A DNA stretch of 64,000 nt from Streptomyces lydicus (GCF_000717345.1 NZ_JNZA01000027.1:62001-126000); one strand, 5' to 3'. Shown: positions 45,531 to 56,125, counted from the first letter of the stretch. Notes: generated by a model from the sequence alone, not told the origin. Numbers and translations are program-made.

Positions 45531-45550
45531 CCCCGGCCTCCGAGCCGGGG
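45531..45550 (-). other. Hairpin in the rpmJ-rpsM gap
   Basis: Perfect 7-bp stem CCCCGGC/GCCGGGG (45531-45537 with 45544-45550). It is the only clear structure in the 197-bp gap between rpmJ and rpsM; its role is unknown. Confidence 0.4.
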
Positions 45551-45649
45551 GTGTCGTCCCCACGCGAGCGATGCGGGGGGTCGGGTGTCTGCGTATGTAC
45601 GTGTGTGCTTGCGTCGCGCGAACTGCGAAATGCAGGTGGTCGGCGTGCG

Positions 45650-45763
45650 TCAGCCCTGGCGCTGCTTGTGGCGCAGGTTGTCGCAGATGACCATGACCCG
45701 GCCGTGGCGGCGGATCACCTTGCACTTGTCGCAGATCTTCTTGACGCTCGGCTTGACCTTCAT
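45650..45763 (-). CDS. rpmJ: 50S ribosomal protein L36 (zinc-ribbon type)
   Basis: The smallest ribosomal protein, 37 residues, beginning [19 protein letters not shown] and ending RHKQRQG. It keeps the zinc ligands CDKC, the later Cys and His (CDNLRH), so it is the C+ form; many Streptomyces also carry a Zur-controlled C- copy elsewhere. It lies 60 bases after infA. Confidence 0.97.
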   Translation of the reverse strand: MKVKPSVKKICDKCKVIRRHGRVMVICDNLRHKQRQG

Positions 45764-45823
45764 GGGATGTGAGGTTCTCCGGGTCAGTGCCGTCACCCCA
45801 CGGGAGCGGGGCGCCGACAAGAT

Positions 45824-46045
45824 CTACTTGTAGCGGTAGACGATCCGGCCACGCGTCAGGTCGTAGGGAGAAAGCTCCACGACGACCCGGTCATCCGGGA
45901 GGATACGGATGTAGTGCATCCGCATCTTGCCGCTGATGTGCGCGAGGACCTTGTGACCGTTCTGGAGCTCCACCTTGAACATGGCGTTCGGGAGGGACTC
46001 GATCACGGTGCCCTCGATTTCGATGGCACCTTGCTTCTTGGCCAC
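45824..46045 (-). CDS. infA: Translation initiation factor IF-1
   Basis: A 73-residue S1/OB-fold protein that blocks the A site during initiation. It reads [18 protein letters not shown] near the start and ends in [15 protein letters not shown] 46045 follows AAGGG; the frame upstream to 46111 lacks similarity. It follows map after 209 bp and may have its own promoter. Confidence 0.98.
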   Translation of the reverse strand: MAKKQGAIEIEGTVIESLPNAMFKVELQNGHKVLAHISGKMRMHYIRILPDDRVVVELSPYDLTRGRIVYRYK

Positions 46046-46136
46046 GCTTCGCCCTTCGAATCGGCTACCTTGATCAACTCCCGCACCACCGGGCTGTCTA
46101 CCTACAGACATACGGATGCACGAGAGCCGACGCGTC

Positions 46137-46142
46137 AGTCTA
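46137..46142 (-). promoter_or_regulatory. Possible -10 element for infA
   Basis: TAGACT on the minus strand, 92 bases before infA, with only a weak TTCGTC 18 bases upstream. Confidence 0.3.
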
Positions 46143-46254
46143 CGTCAGTGCCCAGGAAAAGACGAATCCAGGATTATTGCCCACCCGCAGAGATCCTTAC
46201 GCCAAAGGGCCGCGGCACGCGACGGACCGGGGGTCACTCCCCGCCCTCGAGCCC

Positions 46255-47091
46255 TTACGCCAGCGGGTCGGGCGCGGCGGTGATGCCCAGCTCGGCCAGC
46301 TTGGCCTTGCCGCCGTCCGGCGCGGTCAGCACCAGCGGGCCGTCCTCGGTCAGCGCGACCGAGTGCTCCCAGTGCGAGGACCAGCTGCCGTCGTTCGACT
46401 TGACCGTCCAGTCGTCCTCGAGGACGTGGGTCTTGGCCGTGCCGAGGTTGACCATCGGCTCGATCGCGATGCAGAAGCCGGGCACCAGCTTCGGGCCGCG
46501 GCCGCGCTTGCGGTCGACGTAGTTCAGCAGGTGCGGGTCCATATGCATCTGCGAGCCGATGCCGTGGCCGCCGTAGTCCTCGACGATGCCGTACTTACCG
46601 CTCGCCGGGCGGGGCTGGCGCCGGATGTAGCCCTCGATCGCCTTGGAGATGTCCACCAGGCGGTTGCCCTTGGCGACCGCCGCGATGCCGGCCCACATCG
46701 ACTCCTCGGTGACCCGGCTGAGTTCGACCAGCTCCGCGGAGTGACCGGACCCGACGAAGGCGGTGTACGCGGCGTCGCCGTGCCAGCCGTCGACGATCGC
46801 GCCGCAGTCGATGGAGATGATGTCCCCGTCCTGGAGCACCGTGTCGGTGTCCGGGATGCCGTGGACGACGACGTCGTTCACCGAGGTGCAGATCGTCGCG
46901 GGGAAGCCGCCGTACCCGAGGAAGTTCGACTTCGCACCGTGCTCGGCGAGCACCTTGCGTGCCGCGTCGTCCAGGTCCTTGGTCGTGGCGCCCGGCACCG
47001 CGACCTGTCGGGTCGCCGCGTGGATGGCGGCGACCACCAGCCCCGCCTCGCGCATCTTCGCGATCTGCTCGGGGGTCTTGATCTCCACCAT
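46255..47091 (-). CDS. map: Methionine aminopeptidase, type I
   Basis: Removes the initiator methionine from nascent proteins. The 278-residue metalloprotease has the pita-bread fold with ligands in ISIDCGAIVDGWHGDAAYT (two Asp), GHGIGSQMHMDP (His) and the C-terminal Glu residues (AIEPM and WEHSVALTEDG). It lies downstream of adk in the secY-adk-map order, beyond a strong hairpin. Confidence 0.97.
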   Translation of the reverse strand: MVEIKTPEQIAKMREAGLVVAAIHAATRQVAVPGATTKDLDDAARKVLAEHGAKSNFLGYGGFPATICTSVNDVVVHGIPDTDTVLQDGDIISIDCGAIVDGWHGDAAYTAFVGSGHSAELVELSRVTEESMWAGIAAVAKGNRLVDISKAIEGYIRRQPRPASGKYGIVEDYGGHGIGSQMHMDPHLLNYVDRKRGRGPKLVPGFCIAIEPMVNLGTAKTHVLEDDWTVKSNDGSWSSHWEHSVALTEDGPLVLTAPDGGKAKLAELGITAAPDPLA

Positions 47092-47145
47092 GCGGGGCGC
47101 CTTCCGCCTTCGTTCTCGTCCTGCGTGTGCCGTGCTTGACCAACA

Positions 47146-47184
47146 GTACGGCCGCGGTGCCCGTGAGGGACACCGCGGCCGTAC
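47146..47184 (-). terminator. Hairpin between adk and map
   Basis: A perfect 14-bp stem (GTACGGCCGCGGTG at 47146-47159 with 47171-47184) with an 11-base loop, starting 12 bases after the adk stop. It may be a partial terminator that sets the map:adk ratio. Confidence 0.65.
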
Positions 47185-47196
47185 GGAGCTGCCGGT

Positions 47197-47850
47197 TTAC
47201 TTACCGCGCTGGAGGGCCGCCATGGACCGCTCCGTGACCTCTTCGACCTTGCCGAGGGCGGGGATGGTCACGACCAGCCCCTGCTCCTTGTAGTAGTCGA
47301 TGATCGGCTCGGTCTCCGTGTGGTAGACCTCCAGCCGCTTGCGGACGGTCTCCTCGCGGTCGTCGTCACGCTGGTACAGGTCGCCGCCGCAGACGTCGCA
47401 GACGCCCTCGGCCTTCGGCTTGTTGTACTCGACGTGGAAGACGTGACTGCTGTCGTTGCGGCAGATCCGCCGGCCGGCGATCCGCTTGACGACCTCGTCC
47501 TCCGGGACCTCCAGGTCCAGGACGGCGTCCAGCTTGAGGTTCTTGTCCTTGAGGTACTCGTCCAGCGCCTCGGCCTGGCGGAGGTTGCGCGGGAAGCCGT
47601 CCAGGAGGAAGCCCTCGGCGGCGTCGGGCTGCTCCATGCGGTCCTTGGCCATGCCGATCGTGACCGAGTCGGGTACCAGGTTGCCGGCGTCCATGTAGGA
47701 CTTCGCCTCAACACCCAGGGGTGTCCCCTGGCTGATGTTGGCCCGGAACAGGTCCCCCGTGGAGATGTGCGGGATCGCGAGGTTCTTGGCAAGGTACGCA
47801 GCCTGTGTACCCTTGCCGGCCCCCGGGGGTCCGACGAGGACGATTCGCAT
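47197..47850 (-). CDS. adk: Adenylate kinase
   Basis: Catalyses ATP + AMP to 2 ADP. The 217-residue protein has the P-loop [23 protein letters not shown] and a long LID domain with a metal-binding set ([10 protein letters not shown], then CDVCGG). Its ATG overlaps the secY stop by one base (TGATG), indicating translational coupling. Confidence 0.98.
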   Translation of the reverse strand: MRIVLVGPPGAGKGTQAAYLAKNLAIPHISTGDLFRANISQGTPLGVEAKSYMDAGNLVPDSVTIGMAKDRMEQPDAAEGFLLDGFPRNLRQAEALDEYLKDKNLKLDAVLDLEVPEDEVVKRIAGRRICRNDSSHVFHVEYNKPKAEGVCDVCGGDLYQRDDDREETVRKRLEVYHTETEPIIDYYKEQGLVVTIPALGKVEEVTERSMAALQRGK

Positions 47851-49163
47851 CAGCGGAGGAACCCTTCGTAGTTGCGCTGCTGAAGCTGGCTCTCAATCTG
47901 CTTCACGGTCTCCAGGCCCACACCCACGATGATGAGGATGCTCGTCCCGCCGAACGGGAAGTTCTGGTTCGCGTTGAACAGCACCAACGCCACTGTTGGT
48001 ACGAGCGCGATCAGCCCCAGGTACAGCGAGCCCGGCCACGTGATCCGGTTGAGCACGTAGCTGAGGTACTCGGCCGTCGGGCGACCAGCCCGGATACCCG
48101 GGATGAAGCCACCATACTTCTTCATGTTGTCGGCAACTTCTTCGGGGTTGAAGCTGATGGCGACGTAGAAAAACGCGAAGAAGACGATCAGCAGGAAGTA
48201 CGTAACGATGTAAACCGGGTGATTTCCCTTGGTGAAGTTGGTGGCGATCCACGTCGCCCATGCCGCCTTCGACCCGCTGAACTGTGCGATGAGAGCTGGA
48301 ATGTAGAGCAGCGATGACGCGAAGATGACCGGAATCACACCGGCCTGGTTCACCTTGAGCGGGATGTAAGTGGACGTACCGCCGTAGGACCGGCGCCCGA
48401 TCATCCGCTTCGCGTACTGCACCGGAATGCGCCGCTGGGCCTGCTCGACGAAGACCACCAGGGCGACCATCGCGAGGCCGACCAGGATGACCGCGAAGAA
48501 CTCGATCCAGCCGTCGGCGAGCTTGCCGGTGAGCTTGATCTGCCACAGGGCGCCCGGGAAGCCGGCGGCGATCGAGATGAACATCAGGATCGACATGCCG
48601 TTGCCGATGCCGCGGTCGGTGATCAGCTCACCGAGCCACATGATCAGGCAGGTGCCGGCGGTCATCGTGATGACCATGGTGATCGTGGTGAAGATCGAGT
48701 TGCTGGGGATGATCTCGCTGGCGACCGGGCAGCCCTGGAACAGCGCGCCGTTGCGGGCCACCGCGATCAGGCCGGTGCCCTGCATCACGGCAAGCGCGAC
48801 GGTCAGGTACCGGGTGTACTGCGTGATCTTGCCCTGTCCCGACTGGCCCTCCTTCTTGAGGGCCTCCAGCCGGGGGATCACCACAGTCAGCAACTGCAGA
48901 ATGATGCTTGCCGTGATGTACGGCATGATCCCCATCGCGAAGATGGTGACCTGCAGCAGCGCACCACCGCTGAACATGTTCACCAGCCCGAAGAGACCGG
49001 TGTTGGAACCGGCCTGCTTCATGCACAGCTGAACGTTCGAATAGTTCACGCCGGGCATGGGAATGTGGGTGCCGAGCCGGTAGAGCAGCACGATGCCCAG
49101 CGTGAACAGCAGCTTCTTGCGCAGGTCAGGCGTCTTGAACGCCTGGGCGAACGCGGTGAACAC
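47850..49163 (-). CDS. secY: Preprotein translocase subunit SecY
   Basis: Central channel of the Sec translocon in the plasma membrane. The 437-residue protein shows ten hydrophobic segments and the family signatures GVNYSNVQL near the start, [27 protein letters not shown] and [13 protein letters not shown]. It starts a separate transcription unit: a strong terminator after rplO lies in the 384-bp gap upstream. Confidence 0.98.
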   Translation of the reverse strand: MFTAFAQAFKTPDLRKKLLFTLGIVLLYRLGTHIPMPGVNYSNVQLCMKQAGSNTGLFGLVNMFSGGALLQVTIFAMGIMPYITASIILQLLTVVIPRLEALKKEGQSGQGKITQYTRYLTVALAVMQGTGLIAVARNGALFQGCPVASEIIPSNSIFTTITMVITMTAGTCLIMWLGELITDRGIGNGMSILMFISIAAGFPGALWQIKLTGKLADGWIEFFAVILVGLAMVALVVFVEQAQRRIPVQYAKRMIGRRSYGGTSTYIPLKVNQAGVIPVIFASSLLYIPALIAQFSGSKAAWATWIATNFTKGNHPVYIVTYFLLIVFFAFFYVAISFNPEEVADNMKKYGGFIPGIRAGRPTAEYLSYVLNRITWPGSLYLGLIALVPTVALVLFNANQNFPFGGTSILIIVGVGLETVKQIESQLQQRNYEGFLR

Positions 49164-49547
49164 GGAGCCTCCTGCACCTCACACGTCCAGTGTGGGCAAA
49201 TGACGGTGGTCGATCTCGGTGAGTGCCTGTGTGAGCTATCCCGGGGCCTTACCCCGCGATAACAGATGGCAGCTTGGGCTACCCTACCGGGTCGCGCCTC
49301 GGGAGCGGGGGGTTCGCCGATCAGGAATACCGCGCATCGCACGCGGTATCCGCCGCGGGAGGCCCATTCCGGGCCCCGCGGACTCTTCAGGGCGTCGCTC
49401 ACGGCCCCACCGGGCCCCTCCCCCGGTCTCCGCGGCTCACAGGTCTTCGGAGCGCCGGCCCCGGCCGTACAGCAGGCACGACGACGGACAACGCAAAGGG
49501 CCGGCCCTCCGAGGAGGACCGGCCCTTGTGCCGTGCTGTCAGCGAAC
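49164..49547. other. secY upstream region and spc operon end
   Basis: No gene. It holds the rplO terminator (49496-49527) and, by inference, the secY promoter; a TAGGGT on the minus strand (49281-49286) could be a -10, but I see no -35. The long open frame here has no recognisable protein character. Confidence 0.7.
49496..49527 (-). terminator. Terminator of the spc operon (after rplO)
   Basis: A stem of 9 + 5 bp with one internal mismatch (AAGGGCCGG at 49496-49504 with CCGGCCCTT at 49519-49527), 20 bases after the rplO stop; AAA at the left end gives a short U run on the minus strand. Confidence 0.8.
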
Positions 49548-50009
49548 TCAGGCGTTGATGAGCTCGGTGACGGTGCCGCCGGCAGCGGCAATCTTCTCCT
49601 TGGCGGAGCCGGAGACGGCGTCAACCGTCACCTGCAGCGCCACGGAGACCTCGCCCTGGCCCAGGACCTTGACGAGCTCGTTCTTGCGCACCGCGCCCTT
49701 GGCAACCAGGTCGGCCACCGTGACCTCGCCACCCTGCGGGTAGAGCTCGGCCAGCTTGGCCAGGTTCACGACCTGGAACTGCTTGTGGGCGGGGTTCTTG
49801 AAGCCCTTCAGCTTCGGGAGGCGCATGTGGAGGGGCATCTGCCCACCCTCGAAGCGCTCCGGAACCTGGTAACGGGCCTTCGTGCCCTTGGTACCACGAC
49901 CAGCGGTCTTACCCTTGGACGCCTCACCACGACCGACACGGGTCTTGGCGGTCTTGGCACCCGGGGCGGGCCGGAGGTTGTGGACCTTCAGCGGGTTGTT
50001 CTCCGCCAT
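49548..50009 (-). CDS. rplO: 50S ribosomal protein L15
   Basis: Large-subunit protein of 153 residues, with [31 protein letters not shown] near the start and [21 protein letters not shown] 50009 is the family start; a longer frame to 50027 is a by-product. Last gene of the spc operon. Confidence 0.98.
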   Translation of the reverse strand: MAENNPLKVHNLRPAPGAKTAKTRVGRGEASKGKTAGRGTKGTKARYQVPERFEGGQMPLHMRLPKLKGFKNPAHKQFQVVNLAKLAELYPQGGEVTVADLVAKGAVRKNELVKVLGQGEVSVALQVTVDAVSGSAKEKIAAAGGTVTELINA

Positions 50010-50010
50010 G

Positions 50011-50193
50011 TCAGTCGACCTCCTCAACCGTCACGAGGTGGCGGACGGTGTGCACCATGCCGCGGAACTCGGGACGGTCCTCCTTGACAACCACGTCGTT
50101 GAGCCGCTTGAGGCCCAGCGAACGAAGGGTGTCGCGGTGGTTCTGCTTGCTACCGATGTAGGACTTCGTCTGCGTGATCTTGAGGTGCGCCAT
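50011..50193 (-). CDS. rpmD: 50S ribosomal protein L30
   Basis: A 60-residue ferredoxin-like ribosomal protein ([21 protein letters not shown], ending [13 protein letters not shown]). Its ATG overlaps the rpsE stop by one base (TAATG) and its stop nearly touches the rplO start. Confidence 0.98.
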   Translation of the reverse strand: MAHLKITQTKSYIGSKQNHRDTLRSLGLKRLNDVVVKEDRPEFRGMVHTVRHLVTVEEVD

Positions 50194-50795
50194 TACGCGG
50201 TCACCCCTGCACGCGCCCGCAGCAGAGCGGCGGGAGCAACGTCCTCCAGCGGCAGGCCACGACGCGCCGCGATCTCCTCGGGGCGCTGAAGGCCCTGAAG
50301 CGCGGTCACCGTGGCGTGCACGATGTTGATCGGGTTCGACGAACCGAGCGACTTGCTCAGCACGTCGTGGATGCCCGCGCACTCCAGAACGGCACGCACG
50401 GGGCCACCGGCGATCACACCGGTACCGGGGGAAGCCGGCTTGAGCAGGACAACGCCCGCAGCCTTCTCGCCCTGGATGGGGTGAGGGATGGTGCCCTGGA
50501 TACGGGGGACCTTGAAGAAGTTCTTCTTGGCCTCTTCCACGCCCTTGGCGATGGCAGCCGGAACTTCCTTGGCCTTGCCGTAACCGACACCTACGGTGCC
50601 GTCACCGTCGCCCACCACGACCAGCGCGGTGAAGCTGAAACGACGACCACCCTTGACAACCTTGGCGACGCGGTTGATCGCGACAACGCGCTCAACGTAC
50701 GCGGTCTTCTCGGCGGCAGCGCCACCGTCGCGACCCTTCCGGTCCCGCCGCTCGCCGCCACCGGCACCGCTCCCGCGGCGCTGGGGTCCAGCCAT
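50193..50795 (-). CDS. rpsE: 30S ribosomal protein S5
   Basis: Decoding-fidelity protein of 200 residues. The core motifs [22 protein letters not shown] and [15 protein letters not shown] are preceded by a Gly/Arg-rich extension of about 30 residues typical of actinobacteria. Confidence 0.98.
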   Translation of the reverse strand: MAGPQRRGSGAGGGERRDRKGRDGGAAAEKTAYVERVVAINRVAKVVKGGRRFSFTALVVVGDGDGTVGVGYGKAKEVPAAIAKGVEEAKKNFFKVPRIQGTIPHPIQGEKAAGVVLLKPASPGTGVIAGGPVRAVLECAGIHDVLSKSLGSSNPINIVHATVTALQGLQRPEEIAARRGLPLEDVAPAALLRARAGVTA

Positions 50796-50841
50796 TGGAT
50801 TTACCTCTCTCTGTTACGTCCGCTAGCTCCGGAACCGGGGC

Positions 50842-51225
50842 TTAGAACTTCAGCCCGGCTTCGCGGGCGGCGTCGGCCAGAGCGGCAATCCGCCCGGCGT
50901 ACTGCTTGCCACCACGGTCGAACACGACGGCCTCGACACCGGCGGCCTTGGCACGCTCGGCGACCAGGGAGCCGACCTTCTTGGCCTGAGCGCTCTTGTC
51001 GCCCTCGCCACCACGGATCGAAGCGTCCAGGCTCGACGCAGAGGCCAGCGTGTGGCCCTTGATGTCGTCGATGACCTGAGCGGTGATGCCACGGTTGGAC
51101 CGCGTCACCACCAGACGCGGACGCTCCTGGGTACCCGAAATCCGCTTACGGATGCGGATGTGGCGACGCTTAGCGGCGGCGCGCTTGTAGGCGTCACCCT
51201 TCGCGATCTTCACACCGTATGCCAT
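50842..51225 (-). CDS. rplR: 50S ribosomal protein L18
   Basis: 5S rRNA-binding protein of 127 residues ([21 protein letters not shown], ending [16 protein letters not shown] helix and strand). It starts three bases after rplF. Confidence 0.98.
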   Translation of the reverse strand: MAYGVKIAKGDAYKRAAAKRRHIRIRKRISGTQERPRLVVTRSNRGITAQVIDDIKGHTLASASSLDASIRGGEGDKSAQAKKVGSLVAERAKAAGVEAVVFDRGGKQYAGRIAALADAAREAGLKF

Positions 51226-51228
51226 GGC

Positions 51229-51768
51229 TTACTTACCAGCCTTTCCGACCTTGCGGCGGATGACCTCGCCGGCGTACTTGACGCCCTTGGCCTTGTACGG
51301 GTCAGGCTTACGCAGCTTGCGGATGTTCGCCGCCACCTCGCCGACCTTCTGCTTGTCGATGCCCTCGACGCTGAGCTTGGTCGGGGACTCGACCTTGAAG
51401 GAGATCCCCTCGGGGGCCTCGATCACGATCGGGTGGCTGTAGCCCAGGGCGAACTCCAGGTTGGAGCCCTTGGCCTGGACGCGGTAACCGACACCGCTGA
51501 TCTCGAGCGCCTTGCTGTAGCCCTGGGTCACGCCGGTGATCATGTTCGCCACCAGCGTGCGGGACAGGCCGTGCAGGGCCTTGTTCTGACGCTCGTCGTT
51601 CGGGCGGGAGACGTTGATGACGCCGTCCTCACCCTTGGCGACCTCGATGGGCGCGGCAACGGTGTGCGAAAGGGAGCCCTTGGGACCCTTCACGTTGACC
51701 GTGCGGCCATCGATGGTGACGTCCACACCAGCGGGAACCTGGATGGGCAGCTTGCCAATACGCGACAT
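51229..51768 (-). CDS. rplF: 50S ribosomal protein L6
   Basis: A 179-residue protein near the factor-binding site, [21 protein letters not shown] at the start and the L6 signature [18 protein letters not shown] near the end. Confidence 0.98.
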   Translation of the reverse strand: MSRIGKLPIQVPAGVDVTIDGRTVNVKGPKGSLSHTVAAPIEVAKGEDGVINVSRPNDERQNKALHGLSRTLVANMITGVTQGYSKALEISGVGYRVQAKGSNLEFALGYSHPIVIEAPEGISFKVESPTKLSVEGIDKQKVGEVAANIRKLRKPDPYKAKGVKYAGEVIRRKVGKAGK

Positions 51769-51790
51769 TAGCTATTCCTCCGTTCCCTGG

Positions 51791-52189
51791 TTACCAGACG
51801 TAGGCGAGGACTTCCCCACCCACGCCCTTCTTGCTGGCCTGCTGACCGGTCAGGAGACCGTGGGACGTGGAGATGATCGCCACGCCCAGGCCGCCGAGGA
51901 CCTTCGGCAGGTTGGTGGACTTTGCGTAGACCCGCAGGCCCGGCTTCGAGATCCGCTTGATGCCGGCGATCGAGCGCTCGCGGTTCGGGCCGAACTTCAG
52001 CTCGAGGACAAGGTTCTTGCCAACCTCGGCGTCCTCGACGCGCCAGCCGGTGATGTAACCCTCCTGCTGGAGGATCTCCGCGATGTGCGACTTGATCTTG
52101 CTGTGCGGCATCACGACGGTGTCGTGGTACGCCGAGTTCGCGTTCCGCAGACGGGTCAGCATGTCTGCGATGGGGTCAGTCATGGTCAT
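51791..52189 (-). CDS. rpsH: 30S ribosomal protein S8
   Basis: A 132-residue 16S rRNA-binding protein ([45 protein letters not shown] at the end). In enterobacteria S8 represses the spc operon. The 239-bp gap to rpsN upstream is unusually long for this operon. Confidence 0.98.
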   Translation of the reverse strand: MTMTDPIADMLTRLRNANSAYHDTVVMPHSKIKSHIAEILQQEGYITGWRVEDAEVGKNLVLELKFGPNRERSIAGIKRISKPGLRVYAKSTNLPKVLGGLGVAIISTSHGLLTGQQASKKGVGGEVLAYVW

Positions 52190-52301
52190 GAATTGGCCTT
52201 CGGCCTCTCTCGCCGGGGTTTCCTATGTGCGCCATCCCTCTCCCCGATCAGAGTCGGGACGGGTGCGGCGCGGGGACCTACGGCGTAGTAAGCGACGTTA
52301 T

Positions 52302-52316
52302 GCGGGCTTCGCCCGC
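52302..52316 (-). other. Hairpin in the rpsN-rpsH gap
   Basis: A 6-bp stem with a TTC loop (GCGGGC at 52302-52307 with GCCCGC at 52311-52316) in the 239-bp gap between rpsN and rpsH. S8 is the known repressor of the spc operon in E. coli, but I do not see the conserved S8-binding helix here. Confidence 0.4.
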
Positions 52317-52428
52317 GGTCGGTCTCGGGCGGCGGAACGCCCAAACCCTTCTACCCTACGGGAAAAAGGGCCAGGCGCCCGCCGAACCGATTGCTTACCG
52401 AGAGCCTCCGGTAATCCCAACTAGGGGA

Positions 52429-52614
52429 CTACCAGGAGCTCTTGGTCACGCCCGGCAGCTCGCCACGGTGAGCCATCTCACGAAGGCACACGCGGCACAG
52501 GCCGAACTTGCGGTAGACGGAGTGCGGACGGCCGCAGCGCTGGCAACGCGTGTACGCGCGGACAGCGAACTTCGGCTTGCGAGCCGCCTTAGCGATCAGA
52601 GCCTTCTTCGCCAC
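52429..52614 (-). CDS. rpsZ: 30S ribosomal protein S14, zinc-binding (type Z)
   Basis: A 61-residue short S14 with the zinc ribbon CQRC and CRVC (Cys24, 27, 40, 43 approx.), the C+ form. It starts two bases after rplE. Confidence 0.97.
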   Translation of the reverse strand: MAKKALIAKAARKPKFAVRAYTRCQRCGRPHSVYRKFGLCRVCLREMAHRGELPGVTKSSW

Positions 52615-52616
52615 GG

Positions 52617-53177
52617 TCAGTTCTCCTTGAACGGGAAGCCGAGGTGACGAAGCAGGGCGCGGCCCTCATCGTCGTTGGACGCCGTGGTGACCACGGTGAT
52701 GTCCATGCCCCGCGTCCGGTCGATCTTGTCCTGGTCGATCTCGTGGAACATGACCTGCTCCGTGAGACCGAAGGTGTAGTTGCCCCGACCGTCGAACTGC
52801 TTCGGGGACAGACCACGGAAGTCGCGGATGCGCGGCAGCGCGAGCGACAGCAGGCGGTCCAGGAACTCCCACATGCGGTCACCGCGGAGGGTGACGTGGG
52901 CACCGATCGGCTGGCCCTCACGCAGCTTGAACTGCGCGATGGACTTACGGGCCTTGGTGACGGCCGGCTTCTGTCCGGTGATCGTGGTGAGGTCGCGGAT
53001 GGCGCCCTCGATCAGCTTGGAGTCGCGGGCGGCGTCGCCCACACCCATGTTGACCACGATCTTGGTCAGACCGGGGATCTGCATGACGTTCTCGAACGAG
53101 AACTCGTCCTTCAGCTTCCCGGCGATCTCTTCGCGGTAGCGCGTCTTCAGACGCGGCGCGTTGGTGGTGGCAGTCAT
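52617..53177 (-). CDS. rplE: 50S ribosomal protein L5
   Basis: 5S rRNA-binding protein contacting P-site tRNA, 186 residues ([41 protein letters not shown]). Its start overlaps the rplX stop by one base. Confidence 0.98.
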   Translation of the reverse strand: MTATTNAPRLKTRYREEIAGKLKDEFSFENVMQIPGLTKIVVNMGVGDAARDSKLIEGAIRDLTTITGQKPAVTKARKSIAQFKLREGQPIGAHVTLRGDRMWEFLDRLLSLALPRIRDFRGLSPKQFDGRGNYTFGLTEQVMFHEIDQDKIDRTRGMDITVVTTASNDDEGRALLRHLGFPFKEN

Positions 53178-53500
53178 CAGATGTCCTCACCGGTCCGCTT
53201 GGCAACGCGGATCTTGTTGCCCTCGTCGTCGAAGCGGTATCCGACGCGGGTGACAACCTTCTGGCCGTCCTTCTCCACCACGAGCTGAACGTTGCTCACG
53301 TGGATGGGGGCCTCGGTCGTCACGATGCCGCCGGTCTTCGAACCACGAGCGGTCTGTCCGGCCTTGGTGTGCTTCTTGACCCGGTTGACACCCTCGACCA
53401 GGACGCGGTCCTCGCGGGGGAAGGCCTGCACGACCTTGCCCTGCTTGCCCTTGTCCTTACCGGTGATGACCTGGACCAGGTCGCCCTTCTTGATCTTCAT
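53177..53500 (-). CDS. rplX: 50S ribosomal protein L24
   Basis: Assembly-initiating protein of 107 residues with a KOW motif ([20 protein letters not shown]). It follows rplN by three bases. Confidence 0.98.
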   Translation of the reverse strand: MKIKKGDLVQVITGKDKGKQGKVVQAFPREDRVLVEGVNRVKKHTKAGQTARGSKTGGIVTTEAPIHVSNVQLVVEKDGQKVVTRVGYRFDDEGNKIRVAKRTGEDI

Positions 53501-53503
53501 CGG

Positions 53504-53872
53504 TTACAGCACCTCCGGCGCGAGCGAGATGATCTTCATGAACTTCTTCTCGCGCAGTTCCCGGCCCACGGGGCCGAAGATGCGGGTGCCGCGGGGGTCG
53601 CCATCGTTCTTGAGGATGACGGCCGCGTTCTCGTCGAAGCGGATGTACGAGCCGTCCGGACGGCGGCGCTCCTTGACGGTGCGAACGATGACCGCCTTGA
53701 CGACGTCACCCTTCTTCACGTTGCCACCGGGGATCGCATCCTTCACGGTGGCGACGATGACGTCACCGATGCCCGCGTAGCGGCGACCGGAACCACCGAG
53801 AACACGGATGCAAAGGATCTCCTTCGCACCAGTGTTGTCGGCGACACGCAGTCGCGACTCCTGCTGGATCAC
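53504..53872 (-). CDS. rplN: 50S ribosomal protein L14
   Basis: A 122-residue subunit-interface protein ([49 protein letters not shown]). First gene of the spc operon; the 104-bp gap from rpsQ holds two strong hairpins, so this is where transcription units are likely to divide. Confidence 0.98.
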   Translation of the reverse strand: MIQQESRLRVADNTGAKEILCIRVLGGSGRRYAGIGDVIVATVKDAIPGGNVKKGDVVKAVIVRTVKERRRPDGSYIRFDENAAVILKNDGDPRGTRIFGPVGRELREKKFMKIISLAPEVL

Positions 53873-53900
53873 GTCTATCTCCTGAATGTCTGCCGGTTCC

Positions 53901-53935
53901 CGGCGAGAAGCGCGAGTGGATCGCGCTTCTCGCCG
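53901..53935 (-). terminator. 15-bp hairpin between rpsQ and rplN
   Basis: A perfect 15-bp stem (CGGCGAGAAGCGCGA at 53901-53915 with 53921-53935) and a five-base loop. It probably terminates or attenuates S10-operon transcription before the spc genes. Confidence 0.7.
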
Positions 53936-53952
53936 AGCCTGGCGGAACTGTT

Positions 53953-53971
53953 CCTAGGGGGTCCCCCTAGG
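53953..53971 (-). other. CCTAGG-ended palindrome after rpsQ
   Basis: CCTAGGGGG and CCCCCTAGG (53953-53961, 53963-53971) around a single central T, five bases after the rpsQ stop. It contains two CTAG tetranucleotides, generally rare in Streptomyces DNA. Confidence 0.6.
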
Positions 53972-53976
53972 AGGGA

Positions 53977-54258
53977 TTACTTGGCCTTCTCGAGGATCTC
54001 GACGATGCGCCAGCGCTTGGTGGCGGACAGCGGCCGGGTCTCCATCAGGAGGACGCGGTCGCCGACACCGGCAGCGTTCTGCTCGTCGTGCGCCTTGAGC
54101 TTGTTGGTACGGCGGATGACCTTGCCGTACAGCGCGTGCTTGACGCGGTCCTCGACAGCGACGACGACGGTCTTGTCCATCTTGTCGCTGACGACGAGAC
54201 CCTCACGGGTCTTGCGGAAACCGCGCTCGTTCGTCTCAGTCACATTCTTCTCGCTCAT
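53977..54258 (-). CDS. rpsQ: 30S ribosomal protein S17
   Basis: Primary 16S rRNA-binding OB-fold protein of 93 residues ([25 protein letters not shown]). Its start overlaps the rpmC stop by one base. Last gene of the S10 operon. Confidence 0.98.
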   Translation of the reverse strand: MSEKNVTETNERGFRKTREGLVVSDKMDKTVVVAVEDRVKHALYGKVIRRTNKLKAHDEQNAAGVGDRVLLMETRPLSATKRWRIVEILEKAK

Positions 54259-54482
54259 CAGGCGCTCTCCACCGTCTCGATGCCCAGCTCGCGCTCACGC
54301 ATCAGGGTGTAGATCCGGGCGATGTCCTTACGGACGGACTTGAGCCGACCGTGGTTCTCGAGCTGTCCCGTCGCCGCCTGGAAGCGGAGGTTGAACAGCT
54401 CCTCCTTGGCCTCACGAAGCTTGGCAACGAGGTCCTCGTTGTTCAGCTCGCGCAGCTCGGTCGCCTTGATACCGGCCGCCAT
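54258..54482 (-). CDS. rpmC: 50S ribosomal protein L29
   Basis: A 74-residue two-helix protein at the tunnel exit ([29 protein letters not shown]). ATG 54482 overlaps the rplP TGA by one base; a GTG one codon earlier is an equal alternative. Confidence 0.98.
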   Translation of the reverse strand: MAAGIKATELRELNNEDLVAKLREAKEELFNLRFQAATGQLENHGRLKSVRKDIARIYTLMRERELGIETVESA

Positions 54483-54901
54483 CACGACTCACCTGCCTCG
54501 CGCCGCACGATGCGGCACTTCATCGGAAGCTTGTGGGCGGCGCGGGTCAGCGCCTCCTTGGCAACCTTTTCGTTCGGGAAGGACAGCTCGAACATCACCC
54601 GACCGGGCTTGACGTTCGCGACCCACCACTCCGGAGAACCCTTACCGGAACCCATGCGGGTCTCGGCCGGCTTCTTCGTGAGCGGGCGGTCCGGGTAGAT
54701 GTTGATCCAGACCTTGCCGCCACGCTTGATGTGACGGGTCATGGCAATACGAGCGGACTCGATCTGCCGGTTCGTCACGTAGGCCGGGGTGACGGCCTGG
54801 ATTCCGTACTCACCGAAGGCCAGCTCGGTGCCACCCTTGGCCATACCGTTGCGCTTCGGGTGGTGCTGCTTGCGGTGCTTGACCCTGCGAGGGATCAGCA
54901 T
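54482..54901 (-). CDS. rplP: 50S ribosomal protein L16
   Basis: A 139-residue protein near the A site ([48 protein letters not shown]). Five bases separate it from rpsC. Confidence 0.98.
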   Translation of the reverse strand: MLIPRRVKHRKQHHPKRNGMAKGGTELAFGEYGIQAVTPAYVTNRQIESARIAMTRHIKRGGKVWINIYPDRPLTKKPAETRMGSGKGSPEWWVANVKPGRVMFELSFPNEKVAKEALTRAAHKLPMKCRIVRREAGES

Positions 54902-54906
54902 GTCGG

Positions 54907-55734
54907 TCAGGCCTCCGTTCCGGGGGTCTCCGCCGGAGCAGCGGCAGCGGCCTCGGCCTTGGGGGCCTCGGCAGCGGCGCTCTGCTGCTGCGGCTTGCGG
55001 CCACCGCGGCCGCCACGCTCGCCACCGCGGCGCGGGCGGTCGTTGCCGCCACCACGGGCCGGGCGGTTACCCGCACGGGCCGCGGCGTTCTCCGCGCGCA
55101 CCTCGGCGATGTTCTTGACGTCGCCCTTGTAGATCCAGACCTTCACGCCGATGCGGCCGAAGGTGGTCTTGGCCTCGAAGAAGCCGTAGTCGACGTTCGC
55201 ACGGAGCGTGTGCAGGGGCACACGGCCCTCGCGGTAGAACTCCGAGCGGGACATCTCGGCGCCGCCGAGACGACCGCCGCACTGGATCTTGATGCCCTTG
55301 GCGCCGGCCTTCATCGTCGACTGCATGCTCTTACGCATGGCGCGACGGAAGGAGACGCGGGAGGACAGCTGCTCGGCGACGGCCTGGGCCACCAGCTGAG
55401 CGTCGGTCTCGGGGTTCTTGACCTCGAGGATGTTCAGCTGGACCTGCTTGCCGGTCAGCTTCTCCAGCTCGCCGCGGATGCGGTCCGCCTCGGCGCCGCG
55501 GCGGCCGATGACGATGCCCGGACGAGCGGTGTGGATGTCAACGCGGACGCGCTCACGGGTGCGCTCGATCTCAACCTTCGAGATACCGGCGCGCTCCATG
55601 CCCTTCGTCATCATGCGACGAATGGCGACGTCTTCCTTGACGTAGTCCTTGTACAGCTTGTCGGCGTACCAACGCGACTTGAAGTCGGTGGTGATGCCGA
55701 GCCGGAACCCGTGCGGGTTTACCTTCTGGCCCAT
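54907..55734 (-). CDS. rpsC: 30S ribosomal protein S3
   Basis: mRNA-entry helicase protein with a KH domain ([21 protein letters not shown]). At 275 residues it has a long C-terminal Gly/Arg-rich then Ala/Glu-rich tail (from about residue 215) typical of actinobacteria. Its start overlaps the rplV stop (TAATG). Confidence 0.98.
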   Translation of the reverse strand: MGQKVNPHGFRLGITTDFKSRWYADKLYKDYVKEDVAIRRMMTKGMERAGISKVEIERTRERVRVDIHTARPGIVIGRRGAEADRIRGELEKLTGKQVQLNILEVKNPETDAQLVAQAVAEQLSSRVSFRRAMRKSMQSTMKAGAKGIKIQCGGRLGGAEMSRSEFYREGRVPLHTLRANVDYGFFEAKTTFGRIGVKVWIYKGDVKNIAEVRAENAAARAGNRPARGGGNDRPRRGGERGGRGGRKPQQQSAAAEAPKAEAAAAAPAETPGTEA

Positions 55735-56081
55735 TACCGGGTTCCTTCCTTGCTGCTGACGACCACGGTGATGTGGCTGGTCCGCTTGCGGATCCGGTAG
55801 GCACGGCCCTGAGCACGCGGACGGAACCGCTTCAGGGTCGGGCCCTCGTCGACGTACGCCTCGCTGATGACCAGCGAGGAGGCGTCCGTGTGGTCGTAGT
55901 TGTGCGCGGCGTTGGCAATGGCGCTGTCCAGCACCTTGCCAACCGGCACGCTCGCGGCCTGCGGGGCGAAACGCAGGACCGCCTGAGCCTCCGTGGCATC
56001 CATGCCACGGATAAGGTCCACCACGCGGCGGGCCTTCATGGGCGTGACGCGGATGTACCGCGCCTGGGCCCTGGCTTCCAT
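55734..56081 (-). CDS. rplV: 50S ribosomal protein L22
   Basis: Tunnel-lining protein, 115 residues, [22 protein letters not shown] to the macrolide-loop region [21 protein letters not shown] 56081 follows AAGGGA and gives the usual length; an upstream start at 56105 is possible. No resistance-type change is obvious in the loop. Confidence 0.97.
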   Translation of the reverse strand: MEARAQARYIRVTPMKARRVVDLIRGMDATEAQAVLRFAPQAASVPVGKVLDSAIANAAHNYDHTDASSLVISEAYVDEGPTLKRFRPRAQGRAYRIRKRTSHITVVVSSKEGTR

Positions 56082-56125
56082 GGTTGTCCCTTCGGTGTCA
56101 GTCATAGTCTTCGCACTCCGGTCGA

